DNA of 64,000 nucleotides from Streptomyces canus (GTDB taxonomy: Bacteria > Actinomycetota > Actinomycetes > Streptomycetales > Streptomycetaceae), in assembly GCF_030815415.1 (NCBI RefSeq), contig NZ_JAUSWW010000001.1, positions 2,728,001 to 2,792,000 of the forward strand, in the 5' to 3' direction. Shown in pieces: positions 25,170 to 34,113 of this stretch. The translations under genes were made by a program, and so were the position numbers. The notes under the pieces were generated by a model. That model ran no database searches. It was not told where the DNA came from and was given only the letters and a program-made list of their open reading frames with translations. The first letter of the stretch is position 1. Each line of letters starts with the position of its first letter.

Positions 25170-25832
25170 TCTCCGGGACGTCAGCACGCAGGCCACGGCG
25201 GTCGCGCCCGCGGTGAGCAGGGCAGCCGCGGCCAGGGGCAGCAGCGGCAGTGGGACCGTGCCCTCGCGGGAGCCGGTGACCAGGCCCTGGACCGCCGCCT
25301 GGGCCGGGGAACCGGTCGTCACCATCGTCAGCAGGGCCGCGAGCAGCATCGTGGGGACCGCCCGTCCCGGTGAGCGCAGCAGCGGCCACGTGGTGAGCGC
25401 GCCGACGGCCGTGCCGAGCAGGGCGCAGGCGAGGGTGGCGATCAGCCCGGCCGCGCCGGCAGGCAGCCGTGGCACCGGCGTCTGGTGGTCGGCGCTCACC
25501 GGATCGCTGATCAGCGTCACGACGAGAGTCGCCACCGTGCCGAGCGCCGCCGCGGTGGCGAGCGCCACCAGCAGGGAGGCGAGGTGCGCCCGCGCGGGTC
25601 CGACCGCCGCGGACACACAGGCGCGGGCCGCGGGCGGCTCGTTGGACACACAGATCCGCACCAGCCAGGCGGCGACGGGCAGCAGCGCGGCGGCCGCGTA
25701 GCCGAGCGAGTCGAGGATCGGCTGGCCGCTCTGCACACCGATGCCCAGGAACGCGACGTACAGGATGAACGGCGGCAGCCAGCGCTGGGAGCGTACGAGC
25801 AGGGCGGCCTGGTAGCGGAGCAGAGCGGTCAT
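25161..25832 (-). CDS. ABC exporter membrane subunit
   Basis: Predicted 223 aa, ATG overlapping the ATPase stop (ATGA). It has six hydrophobic segments (FILYVAFLGIGVQ; LGYAAAALLPVAAWLV; AALGTVATLVVTLIS and others) and no large soluble domain. It is short for an ABC-2 permease. Together with the upstream ATPase it forms a two-gene exporter of unknown substrate. Confidence 0.75.
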   Translation of the reverse strand: MTALLRYQAALLVRSQRWLPPFILYVAFLGIGVQSGQPILDSLGYAAAALLPVAAWLVRICVSNEPPAARACVSAAVGPARAHLASLLVALATAAALGTVATLVVTLISDPVSADHQTPVPRLPAGAAGLIATLACALLGTAVGALTTWPLLRSPGRAVPTMLLAALLTMVTTGSPAQAAVQGLVTGSREGTVPLPLLPLAAAALLTAGATAVACVLTSRRSP

Positions 25833-26698
25833 CGGCCGCCTTCCTGTGTCTCGTGGCTCACGCTCACCACGTGCCACGGCGGTCGGGCCGCCAGCAGGGT
25901 ACGGAGCAGGACGTCCGAGTGGGACGCGGGGACGGCGAGCCGGTAGGTGCCCGGTTCCGTCTCCTCGGCGGTGGTGGCGGTCCGGAGCGCGTCCGCGGGC
26001 AGCCGGCCGCCGGCCGGGCCCTGGGCCACGACGGTCACCTGTGGGCCGGTGGGTGCGGTGGCTTGTGCCGTACGACGGTGGAGGCCGCCCCCGTGCACGG
26101 CGTACGTCGCGTCGGGCACCCCCGCCAGCCGGCCCGGGTCGTGGTCGACGAACACCACCGCCCCGCCCGCCGCGGTGCGCTCGGCGACCGCGCGCTCCAG
26201 TTCCGCCCGGGCGTCCGCGTCGAGGCCGGTCCATGCCTCGTCCAGGACGAGCAGCTCCGGTTCGGCGAGGAGAGCCTGGGCGACGGCGACCTTCTGGCTG
26301 CTGCCCTTGGAGAGCTGGGCCATGGGGGTGCGGGCATAGGGGGTGGCGCCGAATCTCTCCAGGGTGTCGGCTGCGGCCCGCTCCGCCGAGGCTCGGGTGA
26401 GGCCGTGGATCGTGGCCAGGTGCGTCAGGTAGCCGAGGGCGGTGAAAGGGAGGGCCGAGGGGAAGCGTTCGGGGACGTAGGCGGTGCGGGGGCGGCCTTT
26501 GATGCGGCCCTCCGAGGGAGCGTCGAGGCGGGCGAGTACGCGGAGGAGCGTGGATTTGCCCGTGCCGTTCGGGCCTTCTATGCGGGTGAGGGTGCCGGGG
26601 GTGAGGGTGAGGTGGATGCCTCGTAAGACCCAGGGTCCGCGCAGGCCGTAGCGGCGGCCCACGTTGTCCAGCTGTAGATCGCGTTCCATGGTGGTCAT
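25829..26698 (-). CDS. ABC transporter ATPase with atypical signature motif
   Basis: Predicted 289 aa; an ATG three codons in (MERDLQ) is an alternative start. Walker A is GPNGTGKST, Walker B LLVLDEAW, and the His switch VDHD. The signature is LSKGSSQK instead of LSGGQ, a variant found in some two-component exporters. About 80 residues after the ATPase core form an accessory domain. The GGGGCGCGGGG repeat copy 3 lies just upstream of the gene. Confidence 0.85.
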   Translation of the reverse strand: MTTMERDLQLDNVGRRYGLRGPWVLRGIHLTLTPGTLTRIEGPNGTGKSTLLRVLARLDAPSEGRIKGRPRTAYVPERFPSALPFTALGYLTHLATIHGLTRASAERAAADTLERFGATPYARTPMAQLSKGSSQKVAVAQALLAEPELLVLDEAWTGLDADARAELERAVAERTAAGGAVVFVDHDPGRLAGVPDATYAVHGGGLHRRTAQATAPTGPQVTVVAQGPAGGRLPADALRTATTAEETEPGTYRLAVPASHSDVLLRTLLAARPPWHVVSVSHETQEGGR

Positions 26699-26726
26699 GA
26701 TGTCGTGTGGCGGCCAACGGTTGTTC

Positions 26727-26781
26727 GTGGCTGGTCGCGCCCACGCGGCGGTAGCCGCAAATCGACCCAGCCCCGCGCCCC
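26727..26781 (-). repeat. GGGGCGCGGGG repeat, copy 3 (inverted)
   Basis: This 55-bp copy is on the minus strand, 53/55 identical to copy 2. It fills most of the divergent 98-bp gap between the ABC ATPase and the Pth2-like gene, so both promoters would have to lie in or beside it. Confidence 0.8.
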
Positions 26782-26796
26782 TTAGGGTTGGCTGGT

Positions 26797-27513
26797 GTGA
26801 GCCTTGATGCGACGCCGCCCGGCGATAGTCCTTTCCAGCACTCAGCCACTGCCCGTGATCAGGCGCCGCAGTACGTGCTGCCGTTGGTGGTACGGATCGA
26901 GCGCGCCGCTCCCCCTGCCCGTACCGATGCTCTTGAGACCGCCGCTCGCGCTGTTCTGGTCGTGCTGAGTGACGAGCGGTCCCTCGGGGACGGTGAGTGG
27001 GCCCAAGCCATGCGGGACTGGCAGGACGCGCGGATCCGGAAGGTCGTGCGGCGGGCCCGTGGGGGTGAGTGGCGCAAGGCCGAGGCGCTGCCCGGGATCA
27101 CGGTCACCGGGAAGTCCGCGGAGGTGCGGGTGTTTCCGCCGGTGCCGTTGGACGGGTGGCCCAAGGAGTTGGCCAAGCTCCAGGTGTCCGGCACCGACCT
27201 CGACGACCCCGAGCCGCCGGTGGACGCTGATCCGGGTGTTCCCGTGCTGTGGATGAGCCCGGACGTCGACATGTCGGCCGGGAAGGCGATGGCTCAGGCC
27301 GGGCACGGGGCTCAACTCGCCTGGTGGGAGCTGTCGGAGGAGGAGCGGGCCGGTTGGCGGGACGCCGGGTTCCCGGTCGCCGTGCGGACCCCCGGACGGG
27401 ACCGGTGGCGTGAACTCGTCGGCAGTGGGCTGCCGTTGGTGCGGGACGCCGGGTTCACCGAGATCGCCCCGGGCTCGTGCACGGTCGTCGCCGACCATCC
27501 GGCGCTGCGGTGA
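26797..27513 (+). CDS. Peptidyl-tRNA hydrolase II-like protein
   Basis: Predicted 238 aa, GTG start (a TTG nine bases upstream is possible). The C-terminal half carries the Pth2 pattern: PVLWMSPDVDMSAGKAMAQA, then GHGAQLAWW, equivalent to the mononucleotide-handling helix with its conserved Lys and His. Pth2 enzymes of archaea/eukaryotes release peptides from tRNA. The N-terminal ~120 residues are an actinobacterial extension. The stop overlaps the TetR start (GTGA). Confidence 0.75.
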   Translation: MSLDATPPGDSPFQHSATARDQAPQYVLPLVVRIERAAPPARTDALETAARAVLVVLSDERSLGDGEWAQAMRDWQDARIRKVVRRARGGEWRKAEALPGITVTGKSAEVRVFPPVPLDGWPKELAKLQVSGTDLDDPEPPVDADPGVPVLWMSPDVDMSAGKAMAQAGHGAQLAWWELSEEERAGWRDAGFPVAVRTPGRDRWRELVGSGLPLVRDAGFTEIAPGSCTVVADHPALR

Positions 27514-28148
27514 CGCGGCTCGACGGCAGGGTCGAACGGGGCAACCGCACCCGGCAGTCGGTGCTGCGCCGTACCGTCGAGATCGCCTCCGTGGAGGGTC
27601 TCGAGGCGCTGTCGGTGGGACGGCTCGCGACCGATCTGCGGCTCAGCAAGAGCGGGGTGTTCGCCCTGTTCGGCTCCAAGCAGGAGCTGCAGCTGGCCAC
27701 GGTGCGGGAGGCCTCGCGGGTGTTCGTCGCGGAGGTCGTGGAGCCCGCCGCGAAGGCCCCGGCGGGGATCGGACGGGTGTGGCGGCTGTGCGAGGCGTGG
27801 CTGGCGTACTCGGAGGGGCGGGTCTTTCCCGGCGGCTGCTTCTTCTACGGCGTGATGGCCGAGTTCGACGCCCGGGAGGGGGCCGTGCACGATGCGCTGG
27901 TCCGGGCCCAGCGGGACTGGGGCGCCCATGTGGAGGGCCGCATCGAGGAGGCGCGGGCCGCGGGTGAGCTGCGCGCCGGCACCGATGCCGCGCAGCTCGC
28001 CTTCGAGCTGATCGCCCTCATGGAGTCGGCGAACGCGCTGTCCGTGCTGCACGGGGAGAACGTCGCCTACCGACGGGCGCGGGTGGGGATCGCGGCGCGG
28101 CTGCGGGCGGTGGCGGTGGACGTCGCATCGGTGCCCCAAGTGGGCTGA
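27510..28148 (+). CDS. TetR-family regulator
   Basis: Predicted 212 aa, GTG coupled to the preceding stop. The N-terminal HTH is clear: TRQSVLRRTVEIASVEGLEAL, then RLATDLRLSKSGVFALFGSK. The C-terminal ligand domain resembles TetR C-terminal family 16 (FPGGCFFYGVMAEFDAREG). Its target may be the next promoter, which contains a TetR-like palindrome, or its own operon. Confidence 0.9.
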   Translation: MTRLDGRVERGNRTRQSVLRRTVEIASVEGLEALSVGRLATDLRLSKSGVFALFGSKQELQLATVREASRVFVAEVVEPAAKAPAGIGRVWRLCEAWLAYSEGRVFPGGCFFYGVMAEFDAREGAVHDALVRAQRDWGAHVEGRIEEARAAGELRAGTDAAQLAFELIALMESANALSVLHGENVAYRRARVGIAARLRAVAVDVASVPQVG

Positions 28149-28197
28149 GGCCAGGGAAGGTTGATCGCTCGCCACTCGGTATCGGCTGTCGAAAACA

Positions 28198-28222
28198 AGT
28201 AGCACGATCGTTCGTTTACTTT
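28198..28222. promoter_or_regulatory. Putative TetR operator upstream of the maleylpyruvate-isomerase-like gene
   Basis: ACGATCGTTCGT (28204-28215) is flanked by AAGTA on the left and TTACTT on the right, giving an imperfect inverted repeat 55-79 bp before the start at 28277. This form is typical of TetR-family sites. The TetR gene ends 50 bp upstream. Confidence 0.45.
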
Positions 28223-28276
28223 TACTCTTGCCCCTCTGTGGGCCTACGCCCTGGACCTGACCACCTAGGAGCATCG

Positions 28277-28858
28277 ATGGACGTCGTGGAACTCGACCGG
28301 ATCGCCGTGCACGAGGCCCTGCGGGTGGTGGAACTCGCGCAGGACCGGGACTGGGAGCGGGGCAGCCCCTGCGCCGGGTGGACGCTGCGGCGGCTGGTGG
28401 CGCACATGGCCGCGCAGCACCACGGGTTCGCGGCCGCGGCGCGGGGTGCGGGCGGCGATCCGGCGTACTGGACGGAGCCGACGGACCTGCGCGAGCCGGC
28501 CAAGGTGCACCGGGCTGCCGCGACGGACCTCCTCGGGGCGTTCGCCGAACCGGACGCCGTGGAGCGGGAGTTCACGCTTCCCGAGCTGGGCGGGCCGTTC
28601 CCCGGGCGGCTCGCGATCGGCTTCCACTTCATCGACTACGTGGTGCACGCCTGGGATGTGGCCGCCACGCTGGGGGTCGGTCTTGAGCTGCCCGACGAGG
28701 TCCTGACGGCGGCCCTGGCCGTGGCCCGGTTCGTCCCGGCCGATCCGGCGGGCCGGGGTCCGGGGTTCGCGTTCGCCGCGACGCTGGACGTGCCGCCGGG
28801 CGCCGGGCCACTGGAGGAGACGCTCCGGTTGCTGGGGCGGTCACCGGAGTGGGGGTGA
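28277..28858 (+). CDS. Maleylpyruvate-isomerase/DinB-fold metal-binding protein (TIGR03086-like)
   Basis: Predicted 193 aa; ATG preceded by TAGGAG. It shows the actinobacterial DinB-like pattern: SPCAGWTLRRLVAHMAAQHHG near the start, and FHFIDYVVHAWDVAATLG, which carry the metal-binding histidines. Members are mycothiol-dependent isomerases or transferases, or uncharacterised. Cytoplasmic. The TetR gene and operator upstream suggest regulated detoxification, which is inference. Confidence 0.85.
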   Translation: MDVVELDRIAVHEALRVVELAQDRDWERGSPCAGWTLRRLVAHMAAQHHGFAAAARGAGGDPAYWTEPTDLREPAKVHRAAATDLLGAFAEPDAVEREFTLPELGGPFPGRLAIGFHFIDYVVHAWDVAATLGVGLELPDEVLTAALAVARFVPADPAGRGPGFAFAATLDVPPGAGPLEETLRLLGRSPEWG

Positions 28859-28865
28859 GCGGACC

Positions 28866-28881
28866 GCCCGTTTGAACGGGC
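28866..28881. terminator. Weak hairpin after the maleylpyruvate-isomerase-like gene
   Basis: GCCCGTTTGAACGGGC is a perfect palindrome 8 bp after the stop. The remaining ~190 bp to the DUF692 gene holds no other recognisable element. Confidence 0.45.
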
Positions 28882-29074
28882 CGCTGCCGCGTTGCGTACC
28901 TCCTGGCACGGGTGGCCGGAACCTCAAATGTTCCTCTGAACGACCGGGCGGGGGGATTCGAGGCCGGACACCGGGGCCATACCCCCGTCACGCCGGAAAC
29001 AACGAGCCGTCGAAGGGGACGACACAGCGGATCCAGGTGGAGCGGAGAGTCGGCCGGAGGAGGGGACGGGGACG

Positions 29075-30448
29075 ATGGAGCGACTGGGTACGGGAATCGG
29101 ATGGCGGCCGGAGATCGCGGACGCCGTGGAGCGCATGCCGGGGATCGAATGGGTCGAGGCCGTGGCGGAGAACATCTGCCCCGGGCACCTCCCCGAATCG
29201 CTGCTGCGGCTGCGCGAGCGCGGGGTCACCGTCGTCCCGCACGGCGTCTCCCTCGGGCTCGGCGGCGCCGACCGGCCCGACGAGGACCGACTGACGGCCC
29301 TCGCCGAGCGCGCCACGGCCCTGGGCTCGCCGCTGGTCACCGAGCACATCGCGTTCGTCCGGGCGGGCGGGCCCCTGACGGCCTCACCACGCCTGGAGGC
29401 GGGCCATCTGCTGCCGGTGCCGCGCACCCGCGACGCGCTCGACGTGCTGTGCGAGAACGTCCGTATCGCCCAGGCCGCGCTGCCCGTGCCGCTCGCCGTC
29501 GAGAACATCGCCGCGCTGATCTCCTGGCCGGGCGAGGAGCTGACGGAGGGGCAGTTCCTGTACGAGCTGGCCGACCGCACGGGCGTACGGCTGCTGATCG
29601 ATGTCGCGAACCTCCACACCAACCACGTCAACCGCGGCGAGGACCCCGCCGAGGCCCTCGCCGACCTCCCTCTGGAGGCCATCGCCTACGTCCACGTGGC
29701 AGGCGGCTTCGAACGCGACGGCGTCTGGCACGACAGCCACGCCCACCCGGTCCCCCGCCCGGTCCTCGACATCCTCACCGACCTCTCCTCCCGGGTCTCC
29801 CCGCCGGGGGTCCTGCTGGAACGGGACGAGAACTTCCCCGAGCCGAGCGAGCTGGAGGGGGAACTGACGGCGATCCGGGGCGCGCTGGAGAAGGGGCGCG
29901 AGCAGGCCGGGGGGAGCTCGGAGGAGGGCGGCGGGGAGTCCGTGACAGTCGCCGCGGGGCGGGTCACGAAGACGGGCCCCGACACCACTGCCGACGCCCC
30001 CCTCGACACTGCTGCTGCCGTCTCCGCCACCGCCCCCGCCCGTCAGCGCCTCGCCCTCGCCCAGACCGCTCTGCTCTCCGCGCTCGTCGCCGGGACGCCC
30101 GTGCCCGAGGGGTTCGACCGGGTGCGGGTCGGGGTGCAGGCGCGGGCGCTCGCCGGGAAGCGGGCGGACGTCGTGGCGAAGGTCGCGCCCGAGCTGCCGG
30201 AGATTCTCGGAGCGGGGTACCGGGCGGCGTTCCTCGGGTACGCCCACGGGCACCCGATGGGCGCCGGCTACCGGCGGGACGCACTGGACTTCGCCGGGTA
30301 CCTCCTCGGCTCCGGCCTGCCGGAGGACCCGCACGCCCGGGCCGGGCTGCGGGAGTGGTGGCTGGAGCGGTCGGGCACACGGCCGCGGTCCCACCGGCCC
30401 GCCGTACGGCTGGCACGGGCGACGCGGCGGGTGCTGCTGCGACGGTGA
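29075..30448 (+). CDS. DUF692 (MNIO) multinuclear iron oxidase fused to a C-terminal domain
   Basis: Predicted 457 aa; the ATG follows GGAGGAGGGG. Residues 1-275 form the TIM-barrel DUF692/MNIO domain. Candidate metal ligands match the family: His56 ([10 protein letters not shown]), His91 (TEHIAF), Glu143 (AVENI), Asp176 and nearby His181/His184 ([11 protein letters not shown]), His207, His219-Asp220-His222-His224 (WHDSHAH) and Glu249. Characterised MNIOs (MbnB, TglH) oxidise cysteines or other residues of ribosomal peptides with a partner protein. After an acidic Gly/Thr-rich linker (~270-325) comes a helical domain (326-435) that may replace the partner. No precursor peptide was recognised next to it. 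The downstream TIGR04222 protein is a frequent DUF692 companion in Streptomyces. Confidence 0.87.
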   Translation: MERLGTGIGWRPEIADAVERMPGIEWVEAVAENICPGHLPESLLRLRERGVTVVPHGVSLGLGGADRPDEDRLTALAERATALGSPLVTEHIAFVRAGGPLTASPRLEAGHLLPVPRTRDALDVLCENVRIAQAALPVPLAVENIAALISWPGEELTEGQFLYELADRTGVRLLIDVANLHTNHVNRGEDPAEALADLPLEAIAYVHVAGGFERDGVWHDSHAHPVPRPVLDILTDLSSRVSPPGVLLERDENFPEPSELEGELTAIRGALEKGREQAGGSSEEGGGESVTVAAGRVTKTGPDTTADAPLDTAAAVSATAPARQRLALAQTALLSALVAGTPVPEGFDRVRVGVQARALAGKRADVVAKVAPELPEILGAGYRAAFLGYAHGHPMGAGYRRDALDFAGYLLGSGLPEDPHARAGLREWWLERSGTRPRSHRPAVRLARATRRVLLRR

Positions 30449-30571
30449 CCGGCCGCCGTCGGCGCCGAACACCGCGGCCGAGTGTGCCGGGACTAACACC
30501 CGCGCTTCGACACATCTCCCACACGCTCGGTTAGCCACCTTTTGGCACAATAGGCCACCATCTCTCCCTTC

Positions 30572-30613
30572 ACCATTCGCCCCTGGTGTCCGGGATACAA
30601 CCATTCGCTCCTG
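30572..30613 (+). repeat. Direct repeat ACCATTCGCYCCTG upstream of the DUF4142 gene
   Basis: Two 14-bp copies (30572-30585 and 30600-30613) differ at one base and are 28 bp apart, close to three helical turns. They lie in the 251-bp gap before the DUF4142 gene, which is otherwise featureless. They may be regulator half-sites. Confidence 0.45.
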
Positions 30614-30699
30614 TACGGCAGTTGGTGCGGACCGGGCAGTAACATGCCAATCCCGCACTCGAAATCTCACCAACGTGCGGTGCCGTGACAGGAGGCACC

Positions 30700-31467
30700 A
30701 TGCGACCGCGACCCCCCGTCCAAGGCCGAGGAATTCTCAGCGGCACGGGGCTCATCATCACCGGTCTGACAGCGACCCTGGTGGCGCTGATCTTTCCGCT
30801 CTGGTCGTACGCCGACCGGTCGGGGACCGCAGCCGACGTACTCAACGCCGAGAGCGTGTCGACGCAGTACGGGCCGCTGTCCGCTCTCGACCGGGAGTTC
30901 GTCACGAAGGTCCGGCTGGCCGGGCTGTGGGAGCTGCCCGCCGGCCAGCAGGCGCAGCAGAAGGGCACGACACAGGCCGTACGGACGGCCGGACAGCACC
31001 TCGTCGAGGGGCACACCTTCCTGGACGAGCGGGTCCGTGACGTCGCGTCGCAGCTGGGCCTGGCGCTTCCCGACGAGCCGAACGACCAGCAGAAGGGGTG
31101 GCTCGCCACTCTGAACGCGGCCCAAGGCGTCGAGTACGACCGTGAGTTCGCCAACATCCTGCGTCTGGCGCACGGGAAGGTCTTCTCCGTCGTCGCCCAG
31201 GTCCGGGCGAGCACCCGCAACTCCCTGGTCCGCACCCTCGCCGACGACGCCAACACCACCGTCCTGGACCACATCAAGATCCTGGAGGCCACGGGCTACG
31301 TCGACTTCGACGCCCTGGCCCAGGACATGGCCGCCGGCAGCACACCCCCGCTCACCAACTCCCCGGCCCCGCCCGCCTTCACCACGGCCCCCACCCCGGC
31401 CGTCCCGGTGACCCCGAGCTACTCGCTCCCCCCGCCCGCCACCAGCCCAGCACCGCGCGAGCCCTAA
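30700..31467 (+). CDS. Secreted or membrane-anchored DUF4142 protein
   Basis: Predicted 255 aa; ATG preceded by GGAGG with ideal spacing. One N-terminal membrane segment (LIITGLTATLVALIFPLW) is followed by a ferritin-like four-helix domain of DUF4142 type: LDREFVTKVRLAGLWE, AGQHLVEGHTFLDERV and YDREFANILRLAHGKV. The tail of ~35 residues is Pro/Thr-rich, typical of a wall-spanning stretch. The role is unknown; some DUF4142 proteins have conserved His that might bind metal. It lies between the MNIO and TIGR04222 genes. Confidence 0.8.
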   Translation: MRPRPPVQGRGILSGTGLIITGLTATLVALIFPLWSYADRSGTAADVLNAESVSTQYGPLSALDREFVTKVRLAGLWELPAGQQAQQKGTTQAVRTAGQHLVEGHTFLDERVRDVASQLGLALPDEPNDQQKGWLATLNAAQGVEYDREFANILRLAHGKVFSVVAQVRASTRNSLVRTLADDANTTVLDHIKILEATGYVDFDALAQDMAAGSTPPLTNSPAPPAFTTAPTPAVPVTPSYSLPPPATSPAPREP

Positions 31468-31552
31468 GCGGAACGTCACATACTGGCAAACACTTGTCCG
31501 GATTGTGAACAAGGCATGGCGCAGTCCAGACCATCTCGCATAGAACAGCGTC

Positions 31553-32341
31553 ATGTTCTGGGTCCTTCTCCTGCTGCTGGCCTGGGCCGCCGCCGGAACC
31601 GCGTGCACCCGGTTGTGCCTGGCCGCCGTACACGCCGCGGCCGACGACGCGGACGCGGGTCACGGACACGACCTCACGCTCTACGAGGCGGCGTTCCTGT
31701 CCGGCGGCCCACGCCGGGTCGCCGACCTCACCCTCGTCTCCATGGCCCGCCAGCGCCGGCTGCTGCTCGCGCACACGGGCTGGGCGACGGTCGTCGATCC
31801 GCGGGGCCGGGACGAGATCGAGCGCTCCGTCATAGGGGCGATCGGGCCGCAGGGGCAGTCCCGTATCGCCCCGGTCCGGGACGCCGCCGCCACCGCGGCC
31901 CCGGTACGCGGTCTCGCCGACCGTCTCGTCCGCGCCGGCCTCGCCGTGCCCGACGGGGCGCGCACGACGGTCGCGGCCGCGGTCCGCCAGGTGCAGATCG
32001 CCGCGGTCGTCGTCCTCGCGCTGGGCGCGACCGCGCTGCTGACGCCCGCCCCGTCGGACGTACCGCGCCATCTGATCGCCCTCTGGTTCGCGCTCCCCCT
32101 CGCGCTGACCCTGAGCTGCCTGGCCATCGCCCGCGTCGAGGTGCACCCGTACTCGCGCTGGGCCTCCCCGGCAGGCCAGCGGCTGCTCGGCGCCCTGCCC
32201 CGGCGTGCCGTCGGCGGCGACGACCGTACGTACCTCACCACGGTCGCCGTACGAGGCGTCAGCGCGGTCGGCGAACCGGACCTGCGCGCGGCCTTCGCCG
32301 ACCGCGAGCACTGGCGCGCCGGGCACTCCAGGGGCGCATAG
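31553..32341 (+). CDS. TIGR04222-domain membrane protein
   Basis: Predicted 262 aa. There is one N-terminal membrane helix with two Cys at its end (TACTRLCLA), then the TIGR04222 core LTLYEAAFLSGGPRRVADLTLVSMARQ and a tandem half-repeat, followed by two membrane helices (VVVLALGATALLTP and LIALWFALPLALTLS). Many relatives end in a Cys/Gly-rich tail that might be an MNIO substrate; this one ends HWRAGHSRGA and lacks it. Co-location with a DUF692 gene suggests a shared pathway. Confidence 0.8.
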   Translation: MFWVLLLLLAWAAAGTACTRLCLAAVHAAADDADAGHGHDLTLYEAAFLSGGPRRVADLTLVSMARQRRLLLAHTGWATVVDPRGRDEIERSVIGAIGPQGQSRIAPVRDAAATAAPVRGLADRLVRAGLAVPDGARTTVAAAVRQVQIAAVVVLALGATALLTPAPSDVPRHLIALWFALPLALTLSCLAIARVEVHPYSRWASPAGQRLLGALPRRAVGGDDRTYLTTVAVRGVSAVGEPDLRAAFADREHWRAGHSRGA

Positions 32342-32439
32342 GGGGCATTGGCGCCGACACCGGCGGGGTGGTGCTTGCCTTCGCCGACAACCGAACGAAA
32401 CATCCCTTTTGTTGCTGCCGTGCACTGAAGGGATACGCC

Positions 32440-34113
32440 ATGAGAGCCCCCGCCCTCTACTCGGCCGCCGGGACCTTGCTCCTGACCACTCTCGCGGCCG
32501 CCCCGGCCGACAGCGCGTCGGGGGCGTCGGGTGCTCCCGTCGCGGCCGAGGTGCGCGGCACCGCGACGGCCGCCGCGCGCGCCGAGGCCGAGGGCATCGC
32601 CTTCGGCAAGTGCGCCGAGGTGGAGGACCTGCCGGGCAACGTCCAGTGCGGCACGGTGTCCGTTCCGCTCGACTACGCACGCCCCGACGGGAAGCAGATC
32701 AAGCTCACCGTCAGCCGGGTGCGGGCCACCCACAAGGATCCGCACAACAGCAAGCGCAAGGTGCCCCGGCAGGGCGCCCTGGTCTTCAACCCGGGCGGTC
32801 CGGGCGCCTCCGGCATGTACTTCCCGCTGATCGGCGTGGTGCCCGAGTGGAAGCGGCTCGCGGCCGCGTACGACCTCGTCGGCTACGCCCCGCGTGGAGT
32901 GGGCCGTTCGGCGCCCCTGTCCTGCCAGGACCCCCGGCACTTCTTCAAGGCGCCCACCCTGGCACCGACGTACCCCTCGGAGTCGTACAAGCGGGAGCGC
33001 ATCGCGCAGGCGAAGGCGTACGCGCGCGGCTGCGCCAAGCGGGCGGGCGGCGCGCTGCGGCACTACACCTCGCTCAACAACGCCCGTGATCTCGACGTTC
33101 TGCGGGCCGCGCTGGGCGAGGAGAAGCTGACGTTCATGGGGGCGTCGTACGGCACCTACTTCGGGGCGCTGTACGCGACGCTGTTCCCCTCGCACGTACG
33201 GCGGATGGTGTTCGACTCGGCGGTGAACCCGGATCCGACGCAGGTCTGGTACCGCAACAACCTCGACCAGTCGGCCGCGTTCGAGGGCCGCTGGGCGGAC
33301 TTCCGGGACTGGATCGCCCAGCACGACAAGGTGTACGGGCTCGGCGACACGGCGGATCGGGTGCAGCGCAGCTACGACAAGGCGGCGGCGCAGCTGGCGG
33401 CTGAGCCGGCGGGCGGGAAGGTCGGGCCCGGGCAGTTGCAGGGGGCGTTCCTGACGGCCGGGTACTACGACGACTACTGGCCGCACCGGGCGGAGGCGCT
33501 CTCGTCCTATCTGAAGGGCGATCCGAAGCAGCTGATCCTTCAGGCGGGGCCGCATCCGGAGGCGGCGAAGGAGGCGGAGAACGGCAACGCGGTCTACACG
33601 GCCGTCGAGTGCAACGACGCGTCCTGGCCGACGGAGTGGAAGGTGTGGGACCGGGACAACACACGGCTGGCGCGGGTGGCGCCGTTCGAGACGTGGGACA
33701 ACGTCTGGATGAACCTGCCCTGCGCGTACTGGTCGGCGCCGCGCCAGGAGCCGCTGGATGTGTGGACCGGTCCCGGTGAGCTGCCGCCGACGCTGATCCT
33801 GGCGGCCGAGCGAGACGCGGCGGCGCCGTACGACGGCGCCCTGGAGATGCACCGGCGGCTGTGGGGCTCGGTCCTGGTGACCGAGCGGGACGCGGGCACG
33901 CACGGCATCGCCGGCGGCCCGAACGCGTGTGTGAACGGGCACGTGGACGCGTACCTGCTGGAGGGCAGCCTCCCGGTGCGGCGCGCGGCCTGCGCACCGC
34001 ACCCGGAGCCCAAGCCGCGCGAGCAGTCCCGGAAGAAGCCGGCCACCGGCCCGCGGCCTGATCAGGCGAGGCCCGCGACCAGCTCCGCGATGTCCTTGCG
34101 GCGGCCCGTGTAG
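32440..34113 (+). CDS. Secreted tripeptidyl-aminopeptidase-like alpha/beta hydrolase
   Basis: Predicted 557 aa; ATG with AAGGGAT upstream. There is an N-terminal Sec-type signal ([21 protein letters not shown]). The fold is the S33-type hydrolase of Streptomyces mycelial aminopeptidases: oxyanion loop [12 protein letters not shown], nucleophile [11 protein letters not shown], acid [16 protein letters not shown] and catalytic His in AGTHGIAGG. These enzymes release N-terminal tri- or dipeptides from proteins. The last ~50 bp overlap the convergent chdC gene, so the C-terminal tail (after GPRPDQARP) is not conserved-looking. Confidence 0.87.
   Translation: MRAPALYSAAGTLLLTTLAAAPADSASGASGAPVAAEVRGTATAAARAEAEGIAFGKCAEVEDLPGNVQCGTVSVPLDYARPDGKQIKLTVSRVRATHKDPHNSKRKVPRQGALVFNPGGPGASGMYFPLIGVVPEWKRLAAAYDLVGYAPRGVGRSAPLSCQDPRHFFKAPTLAPTYPSESYKRERIAQAKAYARGCAKRAGGALRHYTSLNNARDLDVLRAALGEEKLTFMGASYGTYFGALYATLFPSHVRRMVFDSAVNPDPTQVWYRNNLDQSAAFEGRWADFRDWIAQHDKVYGLGDTADRVQRSYDKAAAQLAAEPAGGKVGPGQLQGAFLTAGYYDDYWPHRAEALSSYLKGDPKQLILQAGPHPEAAKEAENGNAVYTAVECNDASWPTEWKVWDRDNTRLARVAPFETWDNVWMNLPCAYWSAPRQEPLDVWTGPGELPPTLILAAERDAAAPYDGALEMHRRLWGSVLVTERDAGTHGIAGGPNACVNGHVDAYLLEGSLPVRRAACAPHPEPKPREQSRKKPATGPRPDQARPATSSAMSLRRPV

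Noticed and set aside
28859..29074. A precursor peptide gene just upstream of the DUF692 gene
   Set aside because: Frames here have no ribosome site matched to a start and no Cys-rich or leader-like pattern.
30643..30687. 14-codon frame MPIPHSKSHQRAVP before the DUF4142 gene
   Set aside because: It has no ribosome site and is too short to support as a gene.
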